64,000 nt of DNA from Methylobacterium sp. J-067. GTDB lineage: Bacteria; Pseudomonadota; Alphaproteobacteria; Rhizobiales; Beijerinckiaceae. A program made the translations under genes and the position numbers. Positions within the stretch are counted from its first letter, which is position 1. The number at the start of each line of letters is the position of its first letter. Of the stretch, positions 17,275 through 26,139 are shown piece by piece. The stretch lies in NCBI RefSeq assembly GCF_022829465.1, contig NZ_JAKSXZ010000140.1:180183-244182 (forward strand). The letters are read 5' to 3'. Below the pieces are notes generated by a model, which did no database searches, was not told where the DNA came from, and worked only from the letters and a program-made list of their open reading frames with translations.

Positions 17275-18141
17275 CTAGAGCCGAAAATCCTCGCCGAGAT
17301 AGAGGCGCCGTGCCTCGGGGTTCGCCACGATCTCCTCGGGCGTGCCCTCGGTGAGGATCCGGCCCGAATGGGCGATATAGGCGCGGTCGATCAGGCCCAG
17401 AGTCTCGCGCACGTTGTGATCGGTGATCAGAACGCCGATCCCACGTTGCTTCAGGTGCTTCACCAAGTCCTGGATGTCGCCAACCGCGATGGGGTCGATG
17501 CCGGCGAAGGGCTCGTCGAGAAGCATGAAGGTCGGCGACGAGGCGAGCGCCCGCGCGATCTCGCAGCGCCGCCGCTCGCCGCCCGAGAGGGCGATGGAGG
17601 GCGACTTCCGCAGCCGCGCGATGTCGAACTCCTCCAACAGGGATTCGAGCTTGCGCGCCCGCTCCTTGCGGTCGGGCTCGGCCACTTCGAGGACCGCGCG
17701 GATGTTGTCCTCGACGGAGAGGCCGCGGAAGATCGAGGCTTCCTGTGGCAGGTAGCCGATGCCGAGCCGCGCCCGCTGGTACATGGGCAGGTGGGTGATC
17801 GGCAGGCCGTCGAGGGTGATCTCGCCCCGGTCGGCGGCGACGAGGCCGGTGATCATGTAGAAGATCGTGGTCTTGCCCGCGCCGTTCGGCCCGAGCAGCC
17901 CCACCGCCTCGCCGGTATGGACCGTCAGCCCCGCTTCATGCACGACGGTGCGCGCGCCGTAGCTCTTACGCAGGCCGCGCACGCAGAGGATGCCGGGGCC
18001 GCCCTCGGCCTGCGCCGCAGCGGCGTCGTCCGGCATCCCCACGCCCTGCGGCGCGGCGGCCTTCCGGCCGAACAGGCGCGACAGCAGCGAGGGGCGGGCC
18101 GCCGTCGCCGGCCCGGCCTGAAAAGCCACGGCGTCGCTCAA
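17275..18141 (-). CDS. lptB: LPS export ABC transporter ATP-binding protein LptB
   Basis: ATPase of the LptB2FGC complex that extracts LPS from the inner membrane. Walker A GPNGAGKTT, Q-loop GYLPQEASIFRGLS, signature LSGGERRRCEIARAL, Walker B FMLLDEPFAGID and switch His in LITDHNV. The region before the ABC core has an extra 35-50 residues (SLLSRLFGRKAAA) absent from typical LptB. TTG 18141 overlaps the lptA stop (ATTGA), suggesting coupling; GTG 18129 or ATG 18036 are alternatives. Confidence 0.93.
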   Translation of the reverse strand: MSDAVAFQAGPATAARPSLLSRLFGRKAAAPQGVGMPDDAAAAQAEGGPGILCVRGLRKSYGARTVVHEAGLTVHTGEAVGLLGPNGAGKTTIFYMITGLVAADRGEITLDGLPITHLPMYQRARLGIGYLPQEASIFRGLSVEDNIRAVLEVAEPDRKERARKLESLLEEFDIARLRKSPSIALSGGERRRCEIARALASSPTFMLLDEPFAGIDPIAVGDIQDLVKHLKQRGIGVLITDHNVRETLGLIDRAYIAHSGRILTEGTPEEIVANPEARRLYLGEDFRL

Positions 18142-18773
18142 TTGGCTTGCGCCCGCGGCTTCGCCGGGGGCACGGTGCAGCCCTTCGCCTTCGTGTCCTT
18201 GCCGTCGGACTTCTCGCCCGGCACGAACATGGCCGAGACGCGCCCGCCCGCCACGGGGTCCATGTTCGCCCGGCCGCTCGCCATGTCGTAAACGAGTCGC
18301 TGGCCGCGCGTGACGTTCTGGCACTGGCTCAGCACGACGTTGCCGGTGAGCACGATGCGCTTCGCATCCTGATCGAACACGGCGTTGTCGCCGGTCGCGA
18401 CCTGATCCTTCTGCGTCACCGTCACCGGGCCGGCGCACTCGACCTTCTTGATGCCGTTCTCGGCCGGGTTCTTTGGCGCCGACTCGTCACCGCCCTCAGC
18501 CTTGTCCTTCCCGCGCTTGTAATAGACCGTCATGGTCGTGCAGCGGATCGTGCTCTCGCCCTGCACGGCGACGACGTTGCCGGCGAAGATCGCCTTGTTT
18601 TCCTTGTCGAACACGTCGAGGCGGTCGGCGTCGATCTTGATCGGCTCCTTGCCGCCGCCGCCGATGTTGCCGAAGGCGGAGGACGTATCCTTGGCCGGCT
18701 TCTCGGCACGGGCCGGCGCGGCGAAGGCGAGGCCGAGGGCCAGCGCAGCGGCTAACGTTTTCAGAGCGCTCAC
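18138..18773 (-). CDS. lptA: LPS transport periplasmic protein LptA
   Basis: Periplasmic bridge protein carrying LPS to the outer membrane. Signal peptide to ...APARA, then the OstA-like jellyroll: EPIKIDADRLDVFDKENKAIFAGNVVAVQGE, MTVYYKR, VTQKDQVATGDNAVFDQDAKRIVLTGNVVLSQ, GQRLVYDMASGRA. 211 residues, with a Lys/Pro-rich tail. GTG start overlapping the lptC stop (GTGA). Confidence 0.92.
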   Translation of the reverse strand: MSALKTLAAALALGLAFAAPARAEKPAKDTSSAFGNIGGGGKEPIKIDADRLDVFDKENKAIFAGNVVAVQGESTIRCTTMTVYYKRGKDKAEGGDESAPKNPAENGIKKVECAGPVTVTQKDQVATGDNAVFDQDAKRIVLTGNVVLSQCQNVTRGQRLVYDMASGRANMDPVAGGRVSAMFVPGEKSDGKDTKAKGCTVPPAKPRAQAN

Positions 18774-19501
18774 GGCCGACGCTCCACGGGATCGGCGTCC
18801 GAAGTGAGGATCGCGCCCTTCAGCTTGTCGCCCTTCGCGGCGTCCGCGCTCTCCGGGTTGATCGACACATGCACGTTGCCGATGAACGAGATGACCTTGC
18901 CGTTCTCGACCACGTCGAGCCCGTCCGCATCGACGACGCCCTTGCCCGTCGTGACGGTGACGTGGTCCTTCGAGACGATGGAGCCGGTCTTGAAGGCGAT
19001 GGCCGCCGTCATCAGGCGCGCTTCCTCGCCCTTGTCGGTCCAGACGCGGATGTCGTCCTTGAGGTCCAGCGCCTCGCGCGCGCTGTCGAACAGGCCGGAG
19101 GCCGCCGAGAGCCGGGCGAGCCCGCCCTGGTCGTCGGTGGCGATGTGGCCGCGCATCTGCTGAAGCTCGATCTGGCTCGGCTTGCGCACGTCCTGCAGCG
19201 CGGCCTCGGCCGTCACCTCATAGGCGCGGTTGCCCTTGCGGAAGCCGGAGAGGCGGGGATTCTCCATCCTCACCTTCGAGCCCGCGAGCGTCACCGGCCC
19301 GACGCTGACACCCGAGATGCCCGCCGCGAAGGGATTGAACAGGTAGGCGAGCAGCACCACCGTGGCGCCGCCGGCGACCACGGGGATCAGCCGCCGCAAC
19401 CGCCGGACGCGGCCGCTGTGGCGGTACGCATGGGCATGGACACGGTTGCGCGCTGCCGCGACCGCCTGTCCATTGCCGGCTTCAGCCTCGACGAGATTCA
19501 T
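18770..19501 (-). CDS. lptC: LPS export protein LptC
   Basis: Bitopic inner-membrane protein linking LptFG to LptA. One transmembrane segment (LIPVVAGGATVVLLAYLFNPFAAGI, near residues 40-64) then a periplasmic beta domain (KVRMENPRLSGFRKGNRAYEVTAEAALQD...). 243 residues. ATG 19501 was chosen; an ATG at 19624 adds unrelated residues. First gene of lptC-lptA-lptB. The rpoN and hpf genes that often follow lptB are absent here. Confidence 0.88.
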   Translation of the reverse strand: MNLVEAEAGNGQAVAAARNRVHAHAYRHSGRVRRLRRLIPVVAGGATVVLLAYLFNPFAAGISGVSVGPVTLAGSKVRMENPRLSGFRKGNRAYEVTAEAALQDVRKPSQIELQQMRGHIATDDQGGLARLSAASGLFDSAREALDLKDDIRVWTDKGEEARLMTAAIAFKTGSIVSKDHVTVTTGKGVVDADGLDVVENGKVISFIGNVHVSINPESADAAKGDKLKGAILTSDADPVERRP

Positions 19502-19644
19502 GTCGCGTCCGATGGGCGGGACTTTTGATCCTCGCCGTGGAGTTGAGAGTGCGCCTGCGGCCCCCACCGCGCCCGCGCATCCGGTCGGAATGATCCCGAC
19601 CGGTGGCGAAGTTATGGCCCCCACGTTTCGGAATGATCAATCAC

Positions 19645-19671
19645 GACGGGGCGCGGAAGGTGCGCCCCGTC
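19645..19671. terminator. Hairpin after htpG
   Basis: 10-bp perfect stem GACGGGGCGC / GCGCCCCGTC with a 7-base loop, between htpG and lptC. There is no strong T-run, so termination efficiency is uncertain. Confidence 0.55.
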
Positions 19672-19684
19672 ACGCTTTATCCCC

Positions 19685-21523
19685 TCAGGCGCCTACCGAG
19701 CGGGCCGACGCGAGGGCCGCGGCGACCTTTCGGGTGAAGGCAGCGGGGTCGCGGGGGCTGTCGCCGTCTTGGATCCGCGCGAGATCGAGGAGCATCCCGG
19801 CCGCCTCGGGCAGCTCTGATTCGGGGGAGGCCGCGAGCGCGCGGATCAGCGCGTGACGCGGGTTGATCTCGAGGGCCGGCTTGCCGGCACCGGCTCGTCC
19901 GGCCCGGCGCAACAGCCGCTGCATCTGAAGGTCGGGCCCCGCGCCGCCGGCCGAGAGCACCACCGCGCTATCCACCAGACGGTCGGTGACGCGAACATCC
20001 GCCACCTCCTCGCCGAGGGCGGTCTTCACCGCCGCCACGAAGGCGTCGATCCCCTCGGTGGGCTCCGCGCCGCCGCCCTCGGGGGCGAACTTCGACAGGT
20101 CGAGGTTGCCCTTCGTCACCGAGGTCAGGGCCTTGCCCTCGAAGGTGCCGAGCTGGTCCGGCCAGAACGCATCGACGTGGTCGGACAGGAGCAGCACTTC
20201 GAGGCCACGGGCCCGGAAGCCTTCGAGCTGCGCGGACGACTTCAGCGCCTCCTGATCGTCGGCGACGAGGTAGTAGATCGCCTCCTGCCCATCCTTCATG
20301 CGGGAGATGTAGTCGGCGAGCGACGTCCAGCCCTCCACCGCCGAGGAGCGGAAGCGCAGCAGCGGGGCAATCTCGGCGCGGCGCTCGAAATCCTCGTAGA
20401 TGCCTTCCTTGAGGACCGGGCCGAAATTCTCCCAGAAGCTCTCGTAATCCTCGCCCTTCTTGGCGCGGTTCGTGAGTTCGGTGATCACCCGGCCGGTGAC
20501 GGCCTTGCGGATGCGGGCAAGCGCCGGGGTGGTCTGCAACATCTCGCGGGAGACGTTGAGGGGCAGGTCCTCGGTATCCACCACGCCCTGCACGAAGCGC
20601 AGCCAGGACGGCAGCAACTCGGCCTCGTCGGTGATGAACATGCGCCGGACATGCAGGCGCACCTTGCTCTGGTGGTCGTTCTCGATCGGCTGGAACGGCT
20701 TCGAGCCCGGCACGAACAGCAGCGCCGAGAATTCTAGCTGTCCTTCCGCCCGCCAATGCAGCGTCGCCCAGGGCTTGTCGAAGTTCATGCCGACCGAGTG
20801 GTAGAACTCGGTGTACTGCTCCTCGGTGATCTCGGACTTCGGCTTGCGCCACAGGGCCGTGCCCTGGTTCGCCGCCTCGTCCTTGCCGTCGCGCACGATG
20901 GCGACGGGGACGGTGATGAAGTCCGCCCATTTCCGCACGAGGTGATCGAGCCGGTAGGGTTCGAGATACTCGTCCGCGTCTTCCTTGAGGTGGAGGACGA
21001 TGTCGGTGCCGGGCTCGGCGCGGGTGCCCGGTTCGAGGGTGTAGCTGCCCTGGCCCTCGGAGGCCCAGGTCCAGGCTTCGTCGGCGCCGACCTTACGCGA
21101 CGTGACCGTCACGCGGTCGGCCACCATGAAGGCGGAGTAGAAGCCCACGCCGAACTGGCCGATCAGGCTCGGCCGGTCCTCCGCCTTGGCGGCCTCCAGC
21201 GATTGCGAGAAGGCGCGGGTGCCCGAACGGGCGATGGTGCCGAGGCTCGACGCGAGGTCGTCCTTGGCCATGCCGATGCCCGCATCGGAGATGGTGAGGG
21301 TGCAGGCATCCTTGTCGGGGGCGATGCGGACCTTCGCGTCCGGCGGCAGGGCGCTCGACGCGCTGGTCAGCGCGTCGAAGCGGCGCCGGTCCATGGCGTC
21401 GGCGGCGTTGGCCACCAGCTCGCGCAGGAAGATTTCGCGGTCGGAATAGAGCGCGTGCACCACGAGGTCGAGGAGGCGGCCCACCTCCGCACCGAATTCG
21501 TGCCGCTCGATCGTCTCGCTCAC
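19685..21523 (-). CDS. htpG: Chaperone HtpG (Hsp90)
   Basis: ATP-dependent molecular chaperone, 612 residues. N-terminal GHKL ATPase: LYSDREIFLRELVANAADAMD, ISDAGIGM, GTIARSGTRAF, IGQFGVGFYSAFMVAD. Middle domain with VRRMFITDEAELLPSWLRFVQGVVDTEDLPLNVSREMLQ; C-terminal dimerisation region to the end. GTG 21523 has GGAGG nine bases ahead. Upstream open frame to 21847 runs into nadC antisense and is not part of it. Confidence 0.96.
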   Translation of the reverse strand: MSETIERHEFGAEVGRLLDLVVHALYSDREIFLRELVANAADAMDRRRFDALTSASSALPPDAKVRIAPDKDACTLTISDAGIGMAKDDLASSLGTIARSGTRAFSQSLEAAKAEDRPSLIGQFGVGFYSAFMVADRVTVTSRKVGADEAWTWASEGQGSYTLEPGTRAEPGTDIVLHLKEDADEYLEPYRLDHLVRKWADFITVPVAIVRDGKDEAANQGTALWRKPKSEITEEQYTEFYHSVGMNFDKPWATLHWRAEGQLEFSALLFVPGSKPFQPIENDHQSKVRLHVRRMFITDEAELLPSWLRFVQGVVDTEDLPLNVSREMLQTTPALARIRKAVTGRVITELTNRAKKGEDYESFWENFGPVLKEGIYEDFERRAEIAPLLRFRSSAVEGWTSLADYISRMKDGQEAIYYLVADDQEALKSSAQLEGFRARGLEVLLLSDHVDAFWPDQLGTFEGKALTSVTKGNLDLSKFAPEGGGAEPTEGIDAFVAAVKTALGEEVADVRVTDRLVDSAVVLSAGGAGPDLQMQRLLRRAGRAGAGKPALEINPRHALIRALAASPESELPEAAGMLLDLARIQDGDSPRDPAAFTRKVAAALASARSVGA

Positions 21524-21591
21524 GGAATGAACCTCCGGGTCAGGTTGGGAAATCGCGCCGGGCATATGCGCGCGAACGCGGCCGTTTTCAA

Positions 21592-22446
21592 TCAGGCCGC
21601 GTCCAATCCCAGGTCGATGATCGCCGCCGAGTGGGTGATCCAGCCGCAGGAGATCAGGTCTACGCCCGATCCCGCCACCGCGCCGACCGTCTCCACGGTG
21701 ATCCGGCCGGATGCCTCGGACAGCGCCCGGCCTTCGATCATCGCCACGGCACGGGCCAGCGTCGCCGGGTCCATGTTGTCGAGAAGCACGGCATCGATGC
21801 CGACCGACAGGGCTTCCTGCAACTGGTCGAGGGTGTCGACCTCGCACTCGATCTTCACGAGGTGCCCGGCCCGCGCCTTGGCCCGCTCGATGGCCTCGCG
21901 GACGCCGCCCGCCACGGCGATGTGGTTGTCCTTGATGAGCACCGCGTCATCGAGGCCGAAGCGGTGGTTCGAGCCGCCGCCGGCCCGCACCGCGTGCTTT
22001 TCCAGCGAGCGCAGGCCCGGCGTCGTCTTGCGCGTGCAGACGATGGATGCCTTGCCGTGCGGCCGGGCCGCCTCCACCAGGCCGTTCGTGGCCGTGGCGA
22101 CGCCCGACATCCGGCACAGCAGGTTCAGCGCCACCCGCTCGGCGGTGAGGATCGCCCGCGCCGGGCCGTCGAGGTGGAGCACCACGTCGCCGGGGGCGAC
22201 CTTCGTGCCGTCGCCACGCTCGACGGTGACGCTCACCTCGGGATCGACCAGGGCGAAGGCGATGGCCGCCGCGTCCGTGCCGGAAATCACGCCCGGCTGG
22301 CGGGCGGCGATGACGCCCTTCATCCGCGCGCCGGGCGGCACGATGGAATCGGTGGTGATGTCGCCCGCCCGGCCGAGATCCTCGACCAGGGCCGCGCGGA
22401 CGATCGGCTCGACGAGGAGCCTCGGCAGGGGAAGGATCTCGGTCAC
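21592..22446 (-). CDS. nadC: Nicotinate-nucleotide diphosphorylase (carboxylating)
   Basis: QPRTase: quinolinate plus PRPP to NaMN, third enzyme of de novo NAD synthesis. ALVEDLGRAGDITTDSIV, TAERVALNLLCRMSGVAT, CTRKTTPGLRSLEKHAV, GGGSNHRFGLDDAVLIKDNH, EVDTLDQ, LLDNM are the family blocks; 284 residues. GTG 22446 lies 7 bases after the nadB stop, so it is translated from the nadABC message. Confidence 0.95.
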   Translation of the reverse strand: MTEILPLPRLLVEPIVRAALVEDLGRAGDITTDSIVPPGARMKGVIAARQPGVISGTDAAAIAFALVDPEVSVTVERGDGTKVAPGDVVLHLDGPARAILTAERVALNLLCRMSGVATATNGLVEAARPHGKASIVCTRKTTPGLRSLEKHAVRAGGGSNHRFGLDDAVLIKDNHIAVAGGVREAIERAKARAGHLVKIECEVDTLDQLQEALSVGIDAVLLDNMDPATLARAVAMIEGRALSEASGRITVETVGAVAGSGVDLISCGWITHSAAIIDLGLDAA

Positions 22447-22453
22447 GGCTGTC

Positions 22454-23950
22454 TCACTCGGCGAGAGCGGGCGCGGCAACGCCGGCGGGCGTCGTTTCGG
22501 TGTGGCGGGCGGGCGCCTGATGGGGATGGTCGCTGCGCCAGTGGGCGCCACGGCTCTCCTGCCGGGACAGCGCACTCGCCGCGATCAGCGAGGCGACCAG
22601 GGCCGCATCGCAGGTCTCGGTTAGCGGCGACAACTCGGCCACGGCGGCGGAAAGGCCCGCCTCCTCGCGCACCACGCCGACCTTCGTCTCCATCACCGCG
22701 CGGATCGCCGCGAGGTCGGAGCCGGCACGGCGGGGAGCGGTGTCGGGCAGGATCCGGCGGGGCAGCGGCGCGTCGAGCCCGTCCGCGATGAAGCCGGCAT
22801 AGGCCAGCCCTTCGAGGAGCGAATTGCTGGCGAGCCGGTTCGCCCCGTGCAGGCCCGTCGAGGAAACCTCGCCGCAGGCATAGAGGCCGGGCACGCTCGA
22901 CGCGCCGTGCGCATCCACCTTCACGCCGCCCATGTGATAGTGGGCCGCCGGCCGAACCGGGATCGCTTGCGTCGCGGGGTCGATGCCCGCAGAGGCGCAG
23001 AGGGCCGCGACGGTGGGGAAGCGCGTCTGCATCGCGGCGCCGAGCGCCCCACGCGTGTCGAGATAGACCGTCCGCCCCCGCTGCAACGCCTGGAAGATGC
23101 CGCGGGCGACGACATCGCGCGGGGCGAGATCGCCCCCAGCGATGCCGGCCATCACGGCGGCGCCGGTCTCGTCGATGAGCCTAGCGCCCTCCCCGCGCAG
23201 GGCCTCGGTGGCGAGTGGCATGGGATCGCGCCCCGCCGCGATGGCCGTGGGGTGGAACTGCACGAACTCCATGTCGCGAAGCGTCGCCCCGGCCCGCGCT
23301 GCCAGGGCGATGCCGCGCCCGATGGCCCCGGGCGGGTTCGTGGTGGAGGCATAGAGCCCGCCGAGTCCGCCCGTGGCCAGCACCGCCGCGCGGGCGGGGA
23401 TGCGGAACCGCGCCCCGTCGCTCTCCGCGACGACGCCCGCCACCGCGCCCGCCTCGTCGCGGAGCAGATCGGTGACGGCGGCGCTCACCACCTCGATCCA
23501 CGGCGCGTTCAGCACTGCCGCGACGAGGGTTTCGAGCACACGCGCGCCGGTCGAATCGCCGCCGGCCCGCACGATGCGGCGGCGGCTGTGGGCGGCTTCC
23601 AGGCCCAGCGCCAGCGTGCCGTCCTCGTTCCGGTCGAACGGCGCGCCGAGGCTCACCAGCCAGTCGATCAGGCGCGGCCCCTCGGCGGCGATGCGGAGCG
23701 CCACGTCGGGCTCCGTGAGGCCGGCGCCAGCCGCTTCCGTGTCGGCGGCGTGCAGCGCCGCCGAATCGTCGGCGCCCATGGCGGAGGCGATGCCGCCCTG
23801 CGCCCAGCCGGTCGCCGTGCCGAGACCGAGGGGCGAGGCGGTCACCAGCGTGACCGGGCGGGGGGCGAGACGTAGGGCGGTGCTGAGGCCGGCGACGCCG
23901 CCGCCGACCACCACCACCCGGTCCGCCGGGTTGCGGGAGAAGGCGTTCAT
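22454..23950 (-). CDS. nadB: L-aspartate oxidase
   Basis: FAD enzyme making iminoaspartate for quinolinate synthesis. VVVVGGGVAGLSTALRL at residues 12-28 binds FAD; GWAQGGIASAMGADDS, MEFVQFHPTA, RGEGARLIDETG, HYHMGGVKVD, LYACGEVSSTGLHGANRLASNSLLE are all present. 498 residues. Its ATG overlaps the nadA stop by 4 bases (ATGA). Confidence 0.96.
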   Translation of the reverse strand: MNAFSRNPADRVVVVGGGVAGLSTALRLAPRPVTLVTASPLGLGTATGWAQGGIASAMGADDSAALHAADTEAAGAGLTEPDVALRIAAEGPRLIDWLVSLGAPFDRNEDGTLALGLEAAHSRRRIVRAGGDSTGARVLETLVAAVLNAPWIEVVSAAVTDLLRDEAGAVAGVVAESDGARFRIPARAAVLATGGLGGLYASTTNPPGAIGRGIALAARAGATLRDMEFVQFHPTAIAAGRDPMPLATEALRGEGARLIDETGAAVMAGIAGGDLAPRDVVARGIFQALQRGRTVYLDTRGALGAAMQTRFPTVAALCASAGIDPATQAIPVRPAAHYHMGGVKVDAHGASSVPGLYACGEVSSTGLHGANRLASNSLLEGLAYAGFIADGLDAPLPRRILPDTAPRRAGSDLAAIRAVMETKVGVVREEAGLSAAVAELSPLTETCDAALVASLIAASALSRQESRGAHWRSDHPHQAPARHTETTPAGVAAPALAE

Positions 23951-24960
23951 CGCGTCCTCACGGCCAGCATCCGTTCCACGGCGGCCCGCGCCCGGTCGGC
24001 AAGGGCCGGATCGACCGTGACCTCGTGGGTCAGGGTTTCGAGCGAGCGGCGGATGTTGCGCAGGCTCATCCGCTTCATGTGCGGGCACATGTTGCAGGGC
24101 TTGATGAACTCGATGTCCGGGTTCGCTGCCGCGATATTGTCGGCCATCGAGCATTCGGTGACGAGCACCACCTGCGCCGGCCGCTTCTGCACGACGTAGT
24201 CCATCATCATCGCGGTCGAGCCGGAGAAGTCCGATTCGGCCACCACGTCCGGCGGGCATTCCGGGTGGGCGATCACCGTGACGCCGGGGTAGCTCTCGCG
24301 CACGTCGCGGATGTCGGCGGGCGTGAAGCGCTCGTGCACTTCGCAATGCCCGGCCCAGGTCAGGATCTCGACCTCCGGCACCTCGGCCTGGACGTTCTGC
24401 GCCAGGAACTCGTCGGGGATCATCAGCACGCGAGGCGCATTCAGCGAGCGCACCACCTGCACGGCATTGCCGCTGGTGCAGCAGAGGTCCGACTCGGCCT
24501 TCACCGCCGCCGACGTGTTCACGTAGGTGACGACCGGCACGCCCGGATACGTCCGGCGCAGGGCGCGCACGTCCTCGGCCGTGATGGAATCGGCAAGCGA
24601 GCAGCCGGCGCCCATGTCGGGGATGAGCACAGTCTTCGACGGATTCAGGAGCTTGGCGGTCTCGGCCATGAAGTGGACGCCCGCGAGCACGATGATGTCC
24701 GCATCGACCGTCACCGCCTCACGCGCCAGGGCGAGGCTGTCGCCGACGATGTCCGCCACCGTGTGGAAGATCTCCGGCGCCTGATAATTATGCGCCAGGA
24801 TCACCGCGTTCTTCTCGCGCTTGAGGCGCAGGATCGCCTCGATGTCCGGCGCCAGCGCCGGCCATTCGATGGCCGGAACGTGACGGGAGACCCGCGCGTA
24901 CAGGTCCGGCAGAGGCAGGGCTCCCGGCATCCGGGAGGCGGGCGCGATGGTCGCCGTCAT
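23947..24960 (-). CDS. nadA: Quinolinate synthase NadA
   Basis: [4Fe-4S] enzyme condensing iminoaspartate with DHAP. AVILAHNYQAPEIFHTVADIVGDSLALAREA, AGVHFMAETAKLLNP, MGAGCSLADSI, DLCCTSGNAV, WAGHCEVHERFT, HPECPPDVV, TECSMADNI and KPCNMCPHMKRM supply the substrate and cluster Cys residues. 337 residues; ATG 24960 has GGAGGAC ahead. First gene of nadA-nadB-nadC; two palindromes lie directly upstream. Confidence 0.96.
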   Translation of the reverse strand: MTATIAPASRMPGALPLPDLYARVSRHVPAIEWPALAPDIEAILRLKREKNAVILAHNYQAPEIFHTVADIVGDSLALAREAVTVDADIIVLAGVHFMAETAKLLNPSKTVLIPDMGAGCSLADSITAEDVRALRRTYPGVPVVTYVNTSAAVKAESDLCCTSGNAVQVVRSLNAPRVLMIPDEFLAQNVQAEVPEVEILTWAGHCEVHERFTPADIRDVRESYPGVTVIAHPECPPDVVAESDFSGSTAMMMDYVVQKRPAQVVLVTECSMADNIAAANPDIEFIKPCNMCPHMKRMSLRNIRRSLETLTHEVTVDPALADRARAAVERMLAVRTR

Positions 24961-24974
24961 GGCGTCCTCCAATT

Positions 24975-24991
24975 ATGCTCACTTTGAGCAT
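24975..24991. promoter_or_regulatory. NadQ-type operator, proximal
   Basis: Perfect palindrome ATGCTCA-CTT-TGAGCAT, starting 15 bases upstream of the nadA ATG, so it overlaps the leader/start-site region. NadQ is the alphaproteobacterial NAD-biosynthesis repressor known to control nadABC through a palindrome of this kind; assignment is by position and recalled motif. Confidence 0.7.
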
Positions 24992-25033
24992 TGTGCCGCC
25001 TAACTTATGGCTGCCGGATGCCCCTGTCTAGAT

Positions 25034-25050
25034 ATGCTAGCTTTGAGCAT
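25034..25050. promoter_or_regulatory. NadQ-type operator, distal
   Basis: ATGCTAG-CTT-TGAGCAT, one mismatch between arms, extended by a flanking T/A pair. It repeats the proximal site with the same CTT centre, 59 bases away centre to centre, suggesting cooperative repressor binding. Confidence 0.68.
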
Positions 25051-25120
25051 AAATCTTTTGCGGCGCGTTTGTCAGGGTGCGCCGCAGCATCCCGACAAGC
25101 GCGTCCGCGACCGTAAAAGC

Positions 25121-25945
25121 TCAGCAGAAGGTAGCGGGGTCGGGCCCGATCCGTCCGCTCGGCTTATCGAGCATGCCGATCCGCGCCATCTCTTCCGGGC
25201 TCAACGTGAAGTCGAAGATCGAGATATTCTCGACGATCCGCTGAGGGTTGGCGCTCTTGGGGATCACCACGACGCCGATCTGGATATGCCAGCGCAGGAT
25301 CACCTGGGCCGGGCTTTTCCCATGTGCCTTGGCGATCTCGGCGATCACCGGATCCTTCAGTTCCTCGCCCCGGCCGAGGGGGCTCCAGGCCTCCGTCACG
25401 ATCCCGCGAGCCTTGTCGGCGGCGCGGGCATCCTGTCGCTGAAAGTACGGGTGAAGCTCGATCTGGTTCACCGCAGGCGTCACCCCGGTCTCCCCGACGA
25501 GGGTGGCGAGGTGTTCGTCCGTGAAGTTCGAGACGCCGATGGACTTGATCTTCCCGGCATCGAGCAGGGCGATCATCGCCTTCCAGGTCTCCACGAACAG
25601 CCGGCGCTGCGGGCACGGCCAGTGGATGAGGTACAGATCGACGTAGTCGAGGCCGAGCTTGGCGAGACTTTCCTCGAAGGCCTTGGCGGCGTCGGGACCC
25701 TGGCGGTCGTTCCAGAGCTTCGTGGTCAGGAAGATTTCGGCGCGCGGCACCCCTGAGTCGCGGATGCCTTTTCCGACCCCGGCCTCGTTGCCGTAGGCGG
25801 CGGCCGTGTCGATGAGCCGGTAGCCCGCCTTCAGCGCATCGCCGACGAGGCCCGGCGCTTTGTCCTCAGGGATCTGCCAGCAGCCGTATCCGATCTGCGG
25901 GATGCTGCGGCCGTCGTTCATCGTCAGCGTCGGAATGGAAGCCAT
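25121..25945 (-). CDS. Aldo/keto reductase (2,5-diketo-D-gluconate reductase-like)
   Basis: NADPH-dependent (alpha/beta)8-barrel carbonyl reductase of 274 residues. Catalytic Asp/Tyr/Lys/His are visible: YRLIDTAAAYGNE (Asp, Tyr), TTKLWND (Lys), LYLIHWP (His). KSIGVSNFTDEHL, NQIELHPYF and VVVIPKSANPQRIVEN bind cofactor. Substrate not assignable. It is divergent from the paoABC-like genes; the 194 bases between them hold both promoters, but I see no clear operator. Confidence 0.9.
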   Translation of the reverse strand: MASIPTLTMNDGRSIPQIGYGCWQIPEDKAPGLVGDALKAGYRLIDTAAAYGNEAGVGKGIRDSGVPRAEIFLTTKLWNDRQGPDAAKAFEESLAKLGLDYVDLYLIHWPCPQRRLFVETWKAMIALLDAGKIKSIGVSNFTDEHLATLVGETGVTPAVNQIELHPYFQRQDARAADKARGIVTEAWSPLGRGEELKDPVIAEIAKAHGKSPAQVILRWHIQIGVVVIPKSANPQRIVENISIFDFTLSPEEMARIGMLDKPSGRIGPDPATFC

Positions 25946-26139
25946 GCCGGGCCTTTCCTGCCTGTGGGGTATCAGCCTTCACCTGTGGTGATAAGGCCGG
26001 CATCGCCAGGGCGCCCTCGGACCCCGTGCGGATCGGGCGCAGTTTGGATTGGATCCAGCCTAGGCGATGCAACGTTGCCCTGACGCTTTCTGGATCACGC
26101 CGCGCGGTCGCGCTGGCCGTCTCTCAGCGGATTTGCAGC

